Shown in pieces: positions 55,782-64,000 of a DNA stretch of 64,000 nucleotides (the first letter of the stretch is position 1; each line of letters opens with the position of its first letter). The notes beneath the pieces are model-generated. The model saw nothing but the letters and a program-made list of their open reading frames with translations. It made no database searches and had not been told where the DNA came from. The position numbers were made by a program, and so were the translations under genes. The stretch is taken from assembly GCF_037126465.1 (NCBI RefSeq), contig NC_088204.1:67641807-67705806 (forward strand), read 5' to 3'. The stretch is from Ornithodoros turicata. Lineage: Eukaryota > Arthropoda > Arachnida > Ixodida > Argasidae.

Positions 55782-56605
55782 AGTTTAATGTGGAAAATAC
55801 GTTCATCTCTTGGCTTTATGACAACGGAAGTATGTCGGTAAGCGGCAAAACGACATGTAAACAAAGTCACATGACTTCAAAATGACGTTTTCTATAACGT
55901 GCGACCAGGACAAGGGGGCGGTGTTGCAAAAAGCCCCCGCTTGAGGGTAGTTACAAAAATGGCAGATTTATGTTACCCCTGTGCACAAGAAGAATGCCGG
56001 TGAAGTGAAGCCCAGTGTTGCTGGACTTCTCTTTCGTGGAGGAGCGCAGTCTCGCTCGAAGGAAAATATTCGGTTTCTAATTATCTATGCCACCTGGGGA
56101 GGAGAAACTGTGTCCACTGTATGGATTGACGTCGCACTGTTACGGTTTGGTGCGGAGCCTTCCTTTAATGAACGCGACTTGCAACGTGTTGGTTCCCGTT
56201 ACCAAGAACAGACGTCGCCTTAATGCCTTAATCGCATTTTTAGGGTCATATCTAACCGACATGCTAGCAACATCGTTTCAACACGTTCAAGTGCGACGCA
56301 ATAGGGAGTCCTGGGGAGCCGCGAACGCTTCCCGACTCCGTATCATCACCGGCCAATCAGAAACGTTTAACCGTGCAGGGGCATACGCTTTATGGAAACG
56401 ACTTAGAGTCCAGTGATTAAACGTTTCCAGGGCGCACTACAGACGGGCTACGCCGATTTCTCTCCTGCGAAAGGGGTATCTAGTGATAGACCGTTGCATC
56501 ACAATCACGAGCAGCTTTCATTTTTAGGGCCTAGTGCTGACCCTCTAAAGGGATAACCCGGAGTGGCGCAAACGTCCAACCCCGTTACCGACTTCATCGT
56601 GCGGG
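55782..56605. other. No gene recognised
   Basis: Overlapping plus frames 55981-56416 have no family resemblance. Confidence 0.35.
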
Positions 56606-58278
56606 ATGCTTGCGGAAGACAGCAAGAAAGAAAGCGCGCACCAAGATATTGAAGAAGAAATGCCAAAGGACATCCGAACGACGCTGGAGGAGAGGATGGA
56701 AGATTTGTTGGAAAACATGAAAGACGGCGCTCAAGACGATGCTGCTAGCGGACGACTCAAGCAGACGAGCAGCGAAAAATGGAATATTCTGGTAGCCAAC
56801 GGTGAGAATTTTTCGCACGCGAGATGGTGTCATGTTCGGCTCAGACGGCCAAGTGCACTCGACTAACTTGGTGGCGCTGCCTCCGACAGAGGGTGTCGGC
56901 ACTCGGCAGATGGCGTGCCTCGTGCGCTCAAGAAGGTAGGAACGGTGAGCCCTGGAAACGAAACCACACTGTAGAAAATCTACGCTATAGTCGAGTACAA
57001 AGCGATTCGCGCACCAACGAACCATGAAACGAACGAAAGCGAAGTCATCGCAGTGAATAGAAAAATCTCGAACGCAAATAGATTCGCGCGGCAAAACCTG
57101 AAATGACCCAATCTCAGAAAACGGCACAAGACTCCCACAAGCTCTCTGTCAAGATAGGATCCTAAATTCCTATCCCTAAAGGCACGACACAACAGGACTA
57201 AAAAAAAAATGCACCACTGTATACCCCCTCCACCTCAGGCTCACCATCACCCTACAAGCCGAAACCGAAACTCATTTAAGGCACAGATACACACATAGCA
57301 AAACAGATAGACGATATTCGTGTTAAGCCTGTACGTGACCCGTAGAATACTCTTTTCTATGTTGGCCACTCAATATTTCCCAGAAACCAATCCGGTGCAC
57401 TGTTGCCAACTGCCTACTCGCAAACTTTTCCTCTCTCTTTTTGGCGAAAGATTGCATTCGCGTTCTTTTTTCTTGGCTTGCTTTCTGGAAGATCATTTTC
57501 CTTTCAATCCTCCTGAGGCATCGAGACGAGGGTCCCTTACAAGTTTTTTTTTCTTTTCTTTCGAACAACACGTTTTTTTCTTTACTTCTAAAGCGGCGTC
57601 GACACGACTTTTTCGCGAAAAACCATCTTCTTTGGTCGTTAGACGTAGTTCGCCCCTTGTATCAGTGACAAAAAGGGACGTGATATACCCGGGAAAAAAA
57701 GGAAAAGAAGTGAGAAAATCCCTGGCTACATGTTTCTACCGCTCCATACCACCTTCTCCGCCTTTTCCCTTCTTTTTAATCCCTTCCTTCCACTTTCTAA
57801 AAAATACAAAAAAGGGGAAATTCTTAACCCTATTTTTCTTTTGAACAAGAATATCCCCTCCAGCAGGCCGATAAATGGCAGAAGGACCCAACTGCTATTT
57901 CTGCTTTCGAGGTTCAAATGGCTCAAAGGGAACCGTGGCGCCACGTTGCGGTAAAGGCGGGAACTTTGGGTCGTTTTTGTGCGCGCGGAGCCGTGTTGTT
58001 ATCTGCGTTTCATACGCGGCGCCAGCTGCAGGTTAGTTTGTCGTGCACAATGGTGATTTTACTTTTGCGTTTCTTCTTTTTTTTTATCTGTGCGTATGTC
58101 GTTTACAGGCAACGAACAGCGTTTCAAAGGGTTGGGGACGAAGGCAATGGAGGTCCCGTTCGAAGAAAAACAGACGTTGTTTTCTTATCTTTTGAATGTC
58201 TGCATTTTGGGAAAGTTTTACGTCAGACCGGTATCGGCAATGTCTGTCATCAATCAGGTGCATCAGCGTACCGTATAG
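56606..58278 (+). CDS. Candidate two-exon gene, unknown product, with alternative first exon
   Basis: Exon 1 (56606-56801): ATG in a GCGGGATGC context, a charged helical peptide (IEEEMPKDIRTTLEERMEDL, KDGAQDDAAS), ending CCAACG/GTGAGA in phase 1. Exon 2 (58109-58278): after a strong acceptor (17 pyrimidines, then GTTTACAG) a phase-1 frame reads GNEQRFKGLGTKAMEVPFEE, LFSYLLNVCILGKFYVRP and stops at TAG 58276. The join gives 121 residues. A second ATG at 57875 starts another phase-1 exon (57875-58031; NCYFCFRG with a C-x2-C pair, donor CTGCAG/GTTAGT) that would join exon 2 over a 77-base intron to give 108 residues. The two first exons could be alternatives. A third frame, open from the acceptor near 57861, has good composition too, so the model is not unique. 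No family or poly(A) signal was found. Confidence 0.35.
57320..57850. other. Pyrimidine-rich tract, probably intronic
   Basis: Dense C/T runs on the plus strand upstream of the acceptor near 57861. The 174-codon plus frame through it is Phe/Ser/Pro-rich and is regarded as an artefact. Confidence 0.5.
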
Positions 58279-58425
58279 TAACACCTTTATTTCTGCATCG
58301 CCGCAATCATAACAGGTTAAAAGTTGTGTTTTGGGAGCTTCAACAGCGCAGTTGTCGCGGTACTACGATTGTGTCACGATAGCATAAAACACAACGCATA
58401 ACCCACATTAGAAATCGACACAACG

Positions 58426-58955
58426 AATAGACCTCTCCCTATTTGTAAACAAATGACGTCATAGTGTTCTAGAGCGCCACCAATTTGGTAGAGTTGAACT
58501 ACGCTCAAGCCCGAGGCGAACAAGGTCACGCCCGAAAGCCATGGTCTTGAGGGGAGTACGATGGCCCCTGAAAGAGACGCGACTTTCGGTCCAACTTTCC
58601 TTTCAATGGACCATTTCTGACAACGCGTATGCGCATGCCCAGCCCCTGAGTCCGCCATCTTTGAGTGGGAAAACATCACTATGGCCCCACCTGCGGGAGA
58701 CTGTCATGTTCATTGTGGGGAGATAATCGGTTTCAAGGCACGCGGACGTTTGAGGTCTAGTAATCAGTACAATGCGCTTTCACTCTTTCCGCGTTCTTCT
58801 TCCCAATCTTCTCTTGCTACTTTCCCACGCAACGCGCCAGTCCGAAAAGTGTGTCACCATTATTGGGGGGAAAGATACGACGTTCGACAACCCAGCCCTC
58901 CCATTCCGAGTTGCTTCCGTTTCAGTCATGATGACGTTTCGATTGTAGAGGTCTA
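58426..58955 (+). mobile_element. MITE 'AATAGAC' copy C, split by MITE 'AATGGACC' copy 2
   Basis: 58426-58610 is the left half of the AATAGAC element (AATAGACCTCTCCCTATTTG) and 58890-58955 its right end (CATGATGACGTTTCGATTG ... GGTCTAT). Between them lies 58608-58892, matching 22109-22400 (CTGTCATGTTCATTGTGGGG). The inner copy lacks its GGTCCATT right end. Confidence 0.75.
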
Positions 58956-59079
58956 TCCTTTCGATGATGTTGCAAATGTAGTTTTATTCAATGAACGAAT
59001 TTAAATATGAAACAGTTAGAAATACGACTAAATTGCACGTACAACATCAACAGCAATCACCCAATGACGATGGGTGTGC

Positions 59080-59650
59080 CGCATCCGCAGACAGGCCACC
59101 TGTGCACACGCTGTGCGGGTGCACTCGCATTTTACGCGCAACCTGCAACGACGCTGAATTTCAACTCGCAAATAACAAAACAACGAAATCAACCAGAAAA
59201 GCGAGCGATATGATTCTGAATTACGGTAACTGCTGAGCCTGCCATGCGGAGAAGTTCTGTTTCTAGAGTGTGCAAGAAGTAGCCTGAAGTGCAGAACAGA
59301 CAGAGCGAGATGTCTTCGGTGTTCAGCTAGTGCCATCGTATTGCCATGTTGTGAGAGGATCAGCTCGGATCATGCCGGAAAGGTCAAATGACCATGGTGT
59401 GTGTAAGAAAAGTTTGTTTCTTTGGGTATTTTTTTTTGTAATGAAAGCATGACAAAATAATGAGTAAAAGGGTTGCGGGTAATGCGGGTTTATAGCTGCA
59501 CAAAACGCGGACGCAGTGTCCGGTGCACCCGCATTTTAACCGCATCCTGCAGCGACGCTGAATTTCTACCCGCAAGTAGCAAAGCTGCGCGGGTGCCTTC
59601 AGGTAGCCGCGGGTATAGCCACGGGTATACCCGCACGGGTAATGCGACGC
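59080..59650. repeat. GCACCCGCATTTTA repeat pair
   Basis: 59095-59175 and 59515-59600 are direct copies (GTGCACYCGCATTTTA, CGACGCTGAATTTC, ACCCGCAAGTAGCAAA). The right one runs into palindromic GCGGGTATAGCCACGGGTAT. Related to 26045-26475. Confidence 0.6.
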
Positions 59651-59974
59651 GACCGTTTCCGTCTGACGACCCCTGATCGATGACGGCCGCCGTACCATGG
59701 CAAAATATACATACAGAGAGCAGGTGCATATTTCTTTCGAATCCAGTGGGACTTCAACGTACAACTTACACTTACACGATCGAATTCTACGGAAATCCAA
59801 GGGATCCACAATCCCGAGACTATAAGGACTACGAACTACAAATTGTACTCACCAGCTCGCTTGTTTTTTTTGTTTTTTTTTTTCAATTCTTCTATTGCAA
59901 AAAAGCCCGACTCTACCTCGTGTACTACACAGCTAGCCTGTTTCTATCACGACATCGCATTTAACTCTGACAAC

Positions 59975-60470
59975 CATATATTTTAACAGCTTTGTCGACT
60001 TTAGGGAAGCCTTTAGTACCGTTGACCATAAAGACTTACGCAGGATAAATTATCTTTCTTTTTTAAATGTGGATCCAGTAGCCCTGCTCTGGCTCAAGGA
60101 CTATTCAGCAAGGGAGAGCAGTGTGTTGTAATGAACGGAATCAAAGGGCTTTCGACACTTCGCTACAAGTTATGAGCACAACTTTCTATTTTGAAAGTAT
60201 GACAAAGTATGACACGCCAATAGACCTCTTTCGCACTCGCGTCGTATCCTAGCGGCGGTCCAGCGAAACACGATCGGCGCGCGCCAAAGCGCAGCCGACG
60301 CCATAGTGGCGCCATCTATTGAATATGTAGGGAATCCTCTTCGGCGCCGTCAGGGTCACAGAGAATGCGCAGAAGCGTTGTGATAAAGGTCACCTTGCCA
60401 ATGTTACACTGATGGACGTCCTTCGGTTTGAAAGCAACACACTGCTGACATCATCCGGCATCCGACAAGG
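59975..60470 (+). pseudogene. LINE reverse-transcriptase core relic
   Basis: The plus frame reads IYFNSFVDFREAFSTVDH, the conserved FVDF.KAFDTVDH block just after the first catalytic Asp, then NVDPVALLWLKDY and SARE. A one-base shift at about 60117 gives CVVMNGIKG, the VVxNG block. About 200 bases of unrelated sequence (60185-60385, starting CCAATAGACCTC) interrupt it. Then LTSSGIRQG, the GxxQG block before the FADD motif, appears near 60440-60466. Block order and spacing fit CR1/Jockey-type LINEs. FADD and everything beyond are missing. Confidence 0.7.
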
Positions 60471-60689
60471 GAGAATGAAGGTTACGAGGCAGGCGACACT
60501 GCTGGGTGACGTCACGGTATAGCATGAAGCTGTGTTCTGGTCTTCGAATTTCTGTTTCGGTTTGCGATAGTGATGGTTTACGAATTAATTGCTGGCGCAA
60601 AATGAATGCGAATGTTGTATTCGGTATCGAGGGGGTGGTTCGTGTTCGGTATGATGCTCACCTATTTTATTTTATTTTTTTCGAATCCT

Positions 60690-60712
60690 AGCGAAGTTTC
60701 CCTTTAAGCACC
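60690..60712. mobile_element. Isolated Kolobok-like right end
   Basis: CTAGCGAAGTTTCCCTTTAA resembles the right termini of 5996 and 41857. An upstream CTGTTTCGGTTT segment also recalls 41857-42419. Confidence 0.4.
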
Positions 60713-61106
60713 TGTCGAACGATCTCGTCATCAGTCAATTCGGCACATGAATGCGTTGTCCATGTCATTAAGTTCTCAATGCCGCGACAGTCAGGTATGG
60801 CGCCTATTTCCAGCAGCAAATGGCTTTGCACCGACTTTCAAAGACGAGCCGCCCAAAGGCGAGTTCAGCCCAAAATCACTTCGTTATTGAGGACCAAGAT
60901 CGCTACTAGTTAAGTCAGGAAGCATCAGAAGAACTCGCACTGAAAGCAAATGACAGCTACAAGGCGGCCGTGACCGCGGCAGGAAGGCGGGACTGGACGC
61001 GCAACTTTGTCTTTTCCCTCGAGCCCGCAGTTCTTTAGTGCAGGATACTGTTGGAGATGCCATCGGGGGTATGCACAGATCATGTCCAAAATGGCGGCGA
61101 CAATAA
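60713..61106. other. No gene recognised
   Basis: Only short frames; an AAAATGGCGGCG lies just before the hairpin at 61107. Confidence 0.4.
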
Positions 61107-61259
61107 CCCAAGCAGCACAATGTACTGAAAGTCAAGTGCAATAGGGGTGGACGGGTAGGTGGAAGACCTTGAACAAACTCTTGAAACTAAGGAACACTGG
61201 TAAGACACATACCGTCCACCCCTATTGCACTCGACTTTCAGTACATTGTGCTGCTTGGG
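61107..61259. mobile_element. 153-bp hairpin with CCCAAGCAGCAC termini
   Basis: Arms of about 48 bp (CCCAAGCAGCACAATGTACT ... AATAGGGGTGGACGG) are inverse copies with a single difference, around a loop of about 55 bases. Same 12-bp end as 2059-2334 but an unrelated interior. It abuts the next MITE directly. Confidence 0.85.
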
Positions 61260-61260
61260 A

Positions 61261-61539
61261 AGCCTCTCCCTGTTTGTAAACAAATGACGTCATAGTGTTC
61301 TACAGCGTCACCGGTTTGGTAGAGCTGAACTATGCTCGAAGCTATGAGATGAACAAGGTCGCGCAGAGAACCCATGGTCTTGAGAAGATTACGATAATCC
61401 CTGAAAGGGACGCGACCTTCGGTCCTGCTTTTCTTTCAATCGGAGGCAGCGAACAAGTGCCCATTAGTGGAAACCGATCTGATTCGGTTTCGGTCTGTCT
61501 ACCAACGTCATGATGACGTTTCTCGGGTAGAGGTTTATT
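61261..61539 (+). mobile_element. MITE family 'AATAGAC', copy D
   Basis: Starts at CCTCTCCCTGTTTGTAAAC (first 7 bases of the terminus lost at the junction with the hairpin) and ends GGGTAGAGGTTTATT. Same orientation as 5051-5345. Confidence 0.8.
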
Positions 61540-62508
61540 CGAGGCGGACGTAGGCCGGCTCAAAGCATGCTGTGGGCAAACCGGGCAAACGAAGTCCGAA
61601 AAATCGAGGAACGGGATGTACGGCGCACGAAATTTCAGGCGCTGTCCAACGTTAAGATTACGTTAACACTACAGGGTATGTGCAAGCCCTGTGACGGTAT
61701 CCGAACAATCAAGCGCGTCCGAAAAAAATGGCATCATAAAAGCCTGTCAATGACTGCGTAGCTGCAAAAAAAAAAAAATAGACAAAAACAAGTGGGAACC
61801 GGCAGTTCGAGATGCGCCAAGTGTCGGCCGCCGTCAGTTTTCCGTCAGGATAATGGAAGAATCGGTGAAAAAAAGAAATGAAAAAAGAAAAAAAAAAGGC
61901 GTTGATCCTCCTAGTCCTGTATGCCCCTCACAGTTGTTTCTCATAACTGCTCTGTAACCTTCTTGACGTCATAAGCAGATGCCCGGAAAAGAAAACTGAA
62001 GTAGCAGGCCCATGTCCTTCTTCCGCTGCTTTCTGCATTAAGTTGACAGAAGGAGAACTGACAACGGCCTGTCATTTGTGCGTCCTCAAACGACGGTTTC
62101 CGCAATATTTTCTTTCTTTTTTTTTTTTTTTTTTTGTTGTTGTTCTTCAGCTATTGCCATTTTGTGATTGAATTTGCGCTTTTGTTCCTGGCAAAAAACG
62201 CTACGCTTCGTTCACTTGCCGAATTTCAGAGTTCAAGCCAGAAAATGCGATTTGTTGCGACAGAAATCTGGTCAAAGTGGTCGTAGGTCGCGGCAGAAGT
62301 ACGCCGGCGTAAATACCGTTGGCCACGTAATTTTCAGACAAGTGCAATTTTCAATACAATTTTTACCACGTTATATGAGAGACCCTGTATATCAAAGTGT
62401 CTACAACCGTTTTTAGTCACCTTCAACTGCTGCCTTCAATCACTGCCTTCAATCACCTCATCAGGTGATCCACAGTGATCTGGTACGCTCTTGTTTTTAA
62501 CTTGTATA
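61540..62508. other. No gene recognised
   Basis: A-run at 61766-61778, A/G-rich 61868-61898, T-run at 62112-62135. ACCCTGTATATC at 62389 is an ACAGGGT-type repeat end. Confidence 0.4.
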
Positions 62509-62870
62509 CGAAAGGGTGCTGAAAAGTTCTCGGTCCGACAATGGAGGACCTGCCTAGTGTCATGGACCTGTATTACTTGAGCGCGGATAAATATGCAGTA
62601 AAATGCCAAAATATGCATGCAACTATGCAATGAAAGTCTGTTCAATGTTTTTAATTGTTTTTGGTACGAAAACAACGTACCAAATGCCCACTTTTAAAAG
62701 TGAATATTTTGTTAGGGATACTGTTGCCGGCCGATTTTTCAGACTTGAAAAAGACACCGAATTGGTCCGAATTCTCGGGCAGTCCAAAATTTTAGTCAAT
62801 GAAGTAAAACCACTTTATTTGAACAGGACTTGCAAGCTATACTCAAAGTGACTTGAAATATGTGTATGTG
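62509..62870. repeat. Possible mariner-type end and ATATGCA repeat
   Basis: GGGTGCTGAAAAGTTCTCGG at 62514-62533 resembles a mariner-type terminus. 62585-62635 holds AAATATGCA repeated motifs. The 82-codon plus frame at 62603 shows no domain. Confidence 0.3.
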
Positions 62871-63716
62871 AGTCTGTTTCGCGGCACGAACGCGTGACAG
62901 CGCATCGCGACGGATTCCCGCTAATGTGCAGCTGTCCCCATACGCGCTCATGAGAGTGGTCACTGCGGCACGGATCGCCGTCGCTGTGGCGGGGCATCAA
63001 CAACTTCGTCTTCGCAATCGTCATCAGATCCCTCTGGCGACATTCCACCCTTTTTCTTCTTTTTTTTAGATGTTTTCACAGCGCCATTTCGGGCCCAAAC
63101 GGCCACGGATCCCAACAGTAGGTAGTTTCATCAGCGGGATTTGCATGGTGTTTCAAACGGTATGGTGCCAAGGAAAGCAACAAAACCTGTAGGAAATCCA
63201 CAGAAAAAGCAGTGCTTCTTGAAAAGTGCGCACAACTCGAGACCGTATATTTGAAAGTGCCGCGTCGTCTGCTAAAGTACCGTGTGTTGCATAACTTGGG
63301 ACGCTAAAGTTGGTGCTCACTCGCGCCACCTGGCCCAGAGCAACAGGCCCATTCAGGCGAAACAGCCAGAGGCGCGTCCTGCGAAACAGCAGGAGGCGGA
63401 AACAGCGAAGTCGCGCGTGCGCGCCACACTTGACCGCATGCGTAATGTCGGCACGTGACCGTCGCAGCGCAGTCCGAAGGCAGAAACACGGCGCTTTCCC
63501 GTAAATATGGCGCCTGCGGGGCGATAAGTACTAAAAATTAAGCAGGCTGCAGGAGAAATGAGTACTAAAAATTCAGCAGTCCCAATTACCAGCCGCGAAA
63601 ATTCATTGGTTCTATAGGGTGATTGACGGTAATAATTAGAAAGTCCGAATTTTTCGCGTCCGAAAAATCGGTCGACGACTGTAATACGGTGAAATAAAGC
63701 CGCATTCGTTCTGCAG
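62871..63716. other. No firm gene; acidic/NLS-like minus frame
   Basis: A minus frame (about 63120-62965) reads KKKKKKGGMSPEGSDDDCED, then DAPPQRRRSVPQ and stops. The Lys run comes from a T-run at 63059-63067. Unsupported. Confidence 0.2.
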
Positions 63717-64000
63717 AACACAGCAAAGGACACTTGCGCCACAGATATAAATCAGGGAGCTGAAGAATTTGCATTCGTGATTGGTAAAGCAGCCATGCAC
63801 GCTGTGGACAATGGAGCAGCCAGCGGACGGGCTGAACACCGCAGCTCACCCCACGGAAACATGGAAAATATTCGATTCCGATCAGAATTTGCGCGAAAGA
63901 CGGCACAATCGCTCAAAGACAGTGTCAGCAGAACGCTCAAAATGCTGCGAAATCAACTTGGAGGCATTCATTCAGCATTGTTTCTTACTGACATTCAAAC
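63717..64000 (+). CDS. Candidate exon running off the right edge
   Basis: After a possible acceptor (CATTCGTTCTGCAG, AG at 63715-63716) one frame is open for 94 codons to the window end. It contains DTCATDINQGAEEFAFVIGK, AAMHAVDNGAASGRAEHR, ENIRFRSEFARKTAQS and DSVSRTLKMLRNQLGG. Composition is balanced and hydrophilic, with a helical, basic C-part. The overlapping minus frames (63586-63940) are Cys/Leu/Phe-rich shadows. No family is recognised. An in-frame TGA upstream (about 63690) fits an exon start here or an ATG at 63794. The next bases beyond the window would quickly confirm or reject it. Confidence 0.35.

Noticed and set aside
57320..57844. 174-codon plus frame rich in Phe, Ser, Pro
   Set aside because: Produced by a pyrimidine tract; such tracts avoid stop codons.
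61568..61761. 64-codon plus frame near 61.6 kb
   Set aside because: Basic composition only; no splice sites, domain or poly(A) signal.

Overview
This 64-kb window is nuclear DNA from a large, repeat-rich animal genome, most likely a chelicerate and probably a tick. That is an inference from the mix of elements: tRNA-derived SINEs, TTAA-flanked Kolobok-like elements, pogo-like and other TIR/MITE families, degraded CR1- or I-type LINE pieces, and a SWIM zinc-finger relic of a kind that is common as gene fragments in tick genomes. Nothing looks prokaryotic. There is no operon structure, no ribosome-binding-site pattern, no CRISPR array and no intact rRNA or tRNA gene. Most long open frames occur by chance or overlap simple repeats and elements.

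Host-gene signal is thin. The window opens with the last coding piece of a plus-strand gene (stop at 161-163, AATAAA at 444-449). A minus-strand internal exon lies at 7870-8205, with strong coding composition and a GTGAGT donor. Weaker candidate exons lie at 3107-3289, 19283-19501, 22836-23186, 32564-32776, 56606-58278 (two alternative first exons joining one second exon in phase) and 63717-64000 (open to the window edge). None of these proteins was recognised with confidence.

Relics of recognisable families are a LINE RNase H domain (550-1170, plus), a THAP domain inside a TTAA-bounded element (5996-7066), a frameshifted SWIM zinc-finger exon that keeps its splice donor (17765-18089, plus), a C2H2 zinc-finger relic (34190-34420, minus), a LINE reverse-transcriptase C-terminus (38975-39118, minus) and a LINE reverse-transcriptase core (59975-60470, plus).

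The rest is mobile-element sediment. From left to right: CCAAGCAGCAC-ended and CACTC-ended elements and a SINE (2-3 kb); a Kolobok-like element (6-7 kb); paired hairpins (12.7-13 kb); nested GGACATTTTGTCC/TTTAAATC elements (13.8-14.6 kb); a pogo-like element (18.2-19 kb); GTCACACGG- and AGGGTTTCGA-ended elements (28.5-30.2 kb); a second Kolobok-like family (31.9-32.5 kb); degenerate TGAGC and GATGTCACATCA repeats (36 kb); palindromic elements (40-43 kb); a 2-kb TIR element whose interior carries a possible three-exon transcription unit (45.1-47.0 kb); a 2-kb cluster of head-to-tail and palindromic MITEs (49.4-51.4 kb); a Harbinger-like element (51.5-52.1 kb); a 576-bp foldback (54.1-54.7 kb); and nested MITEs (58.4-59 kb and 61 kb). 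The most unusual items are the element-borne mini-gene at 45-47 kb, the MITE array at 49.4-51.4 kb, and the THAP relic inside TTAA-flanked termini.
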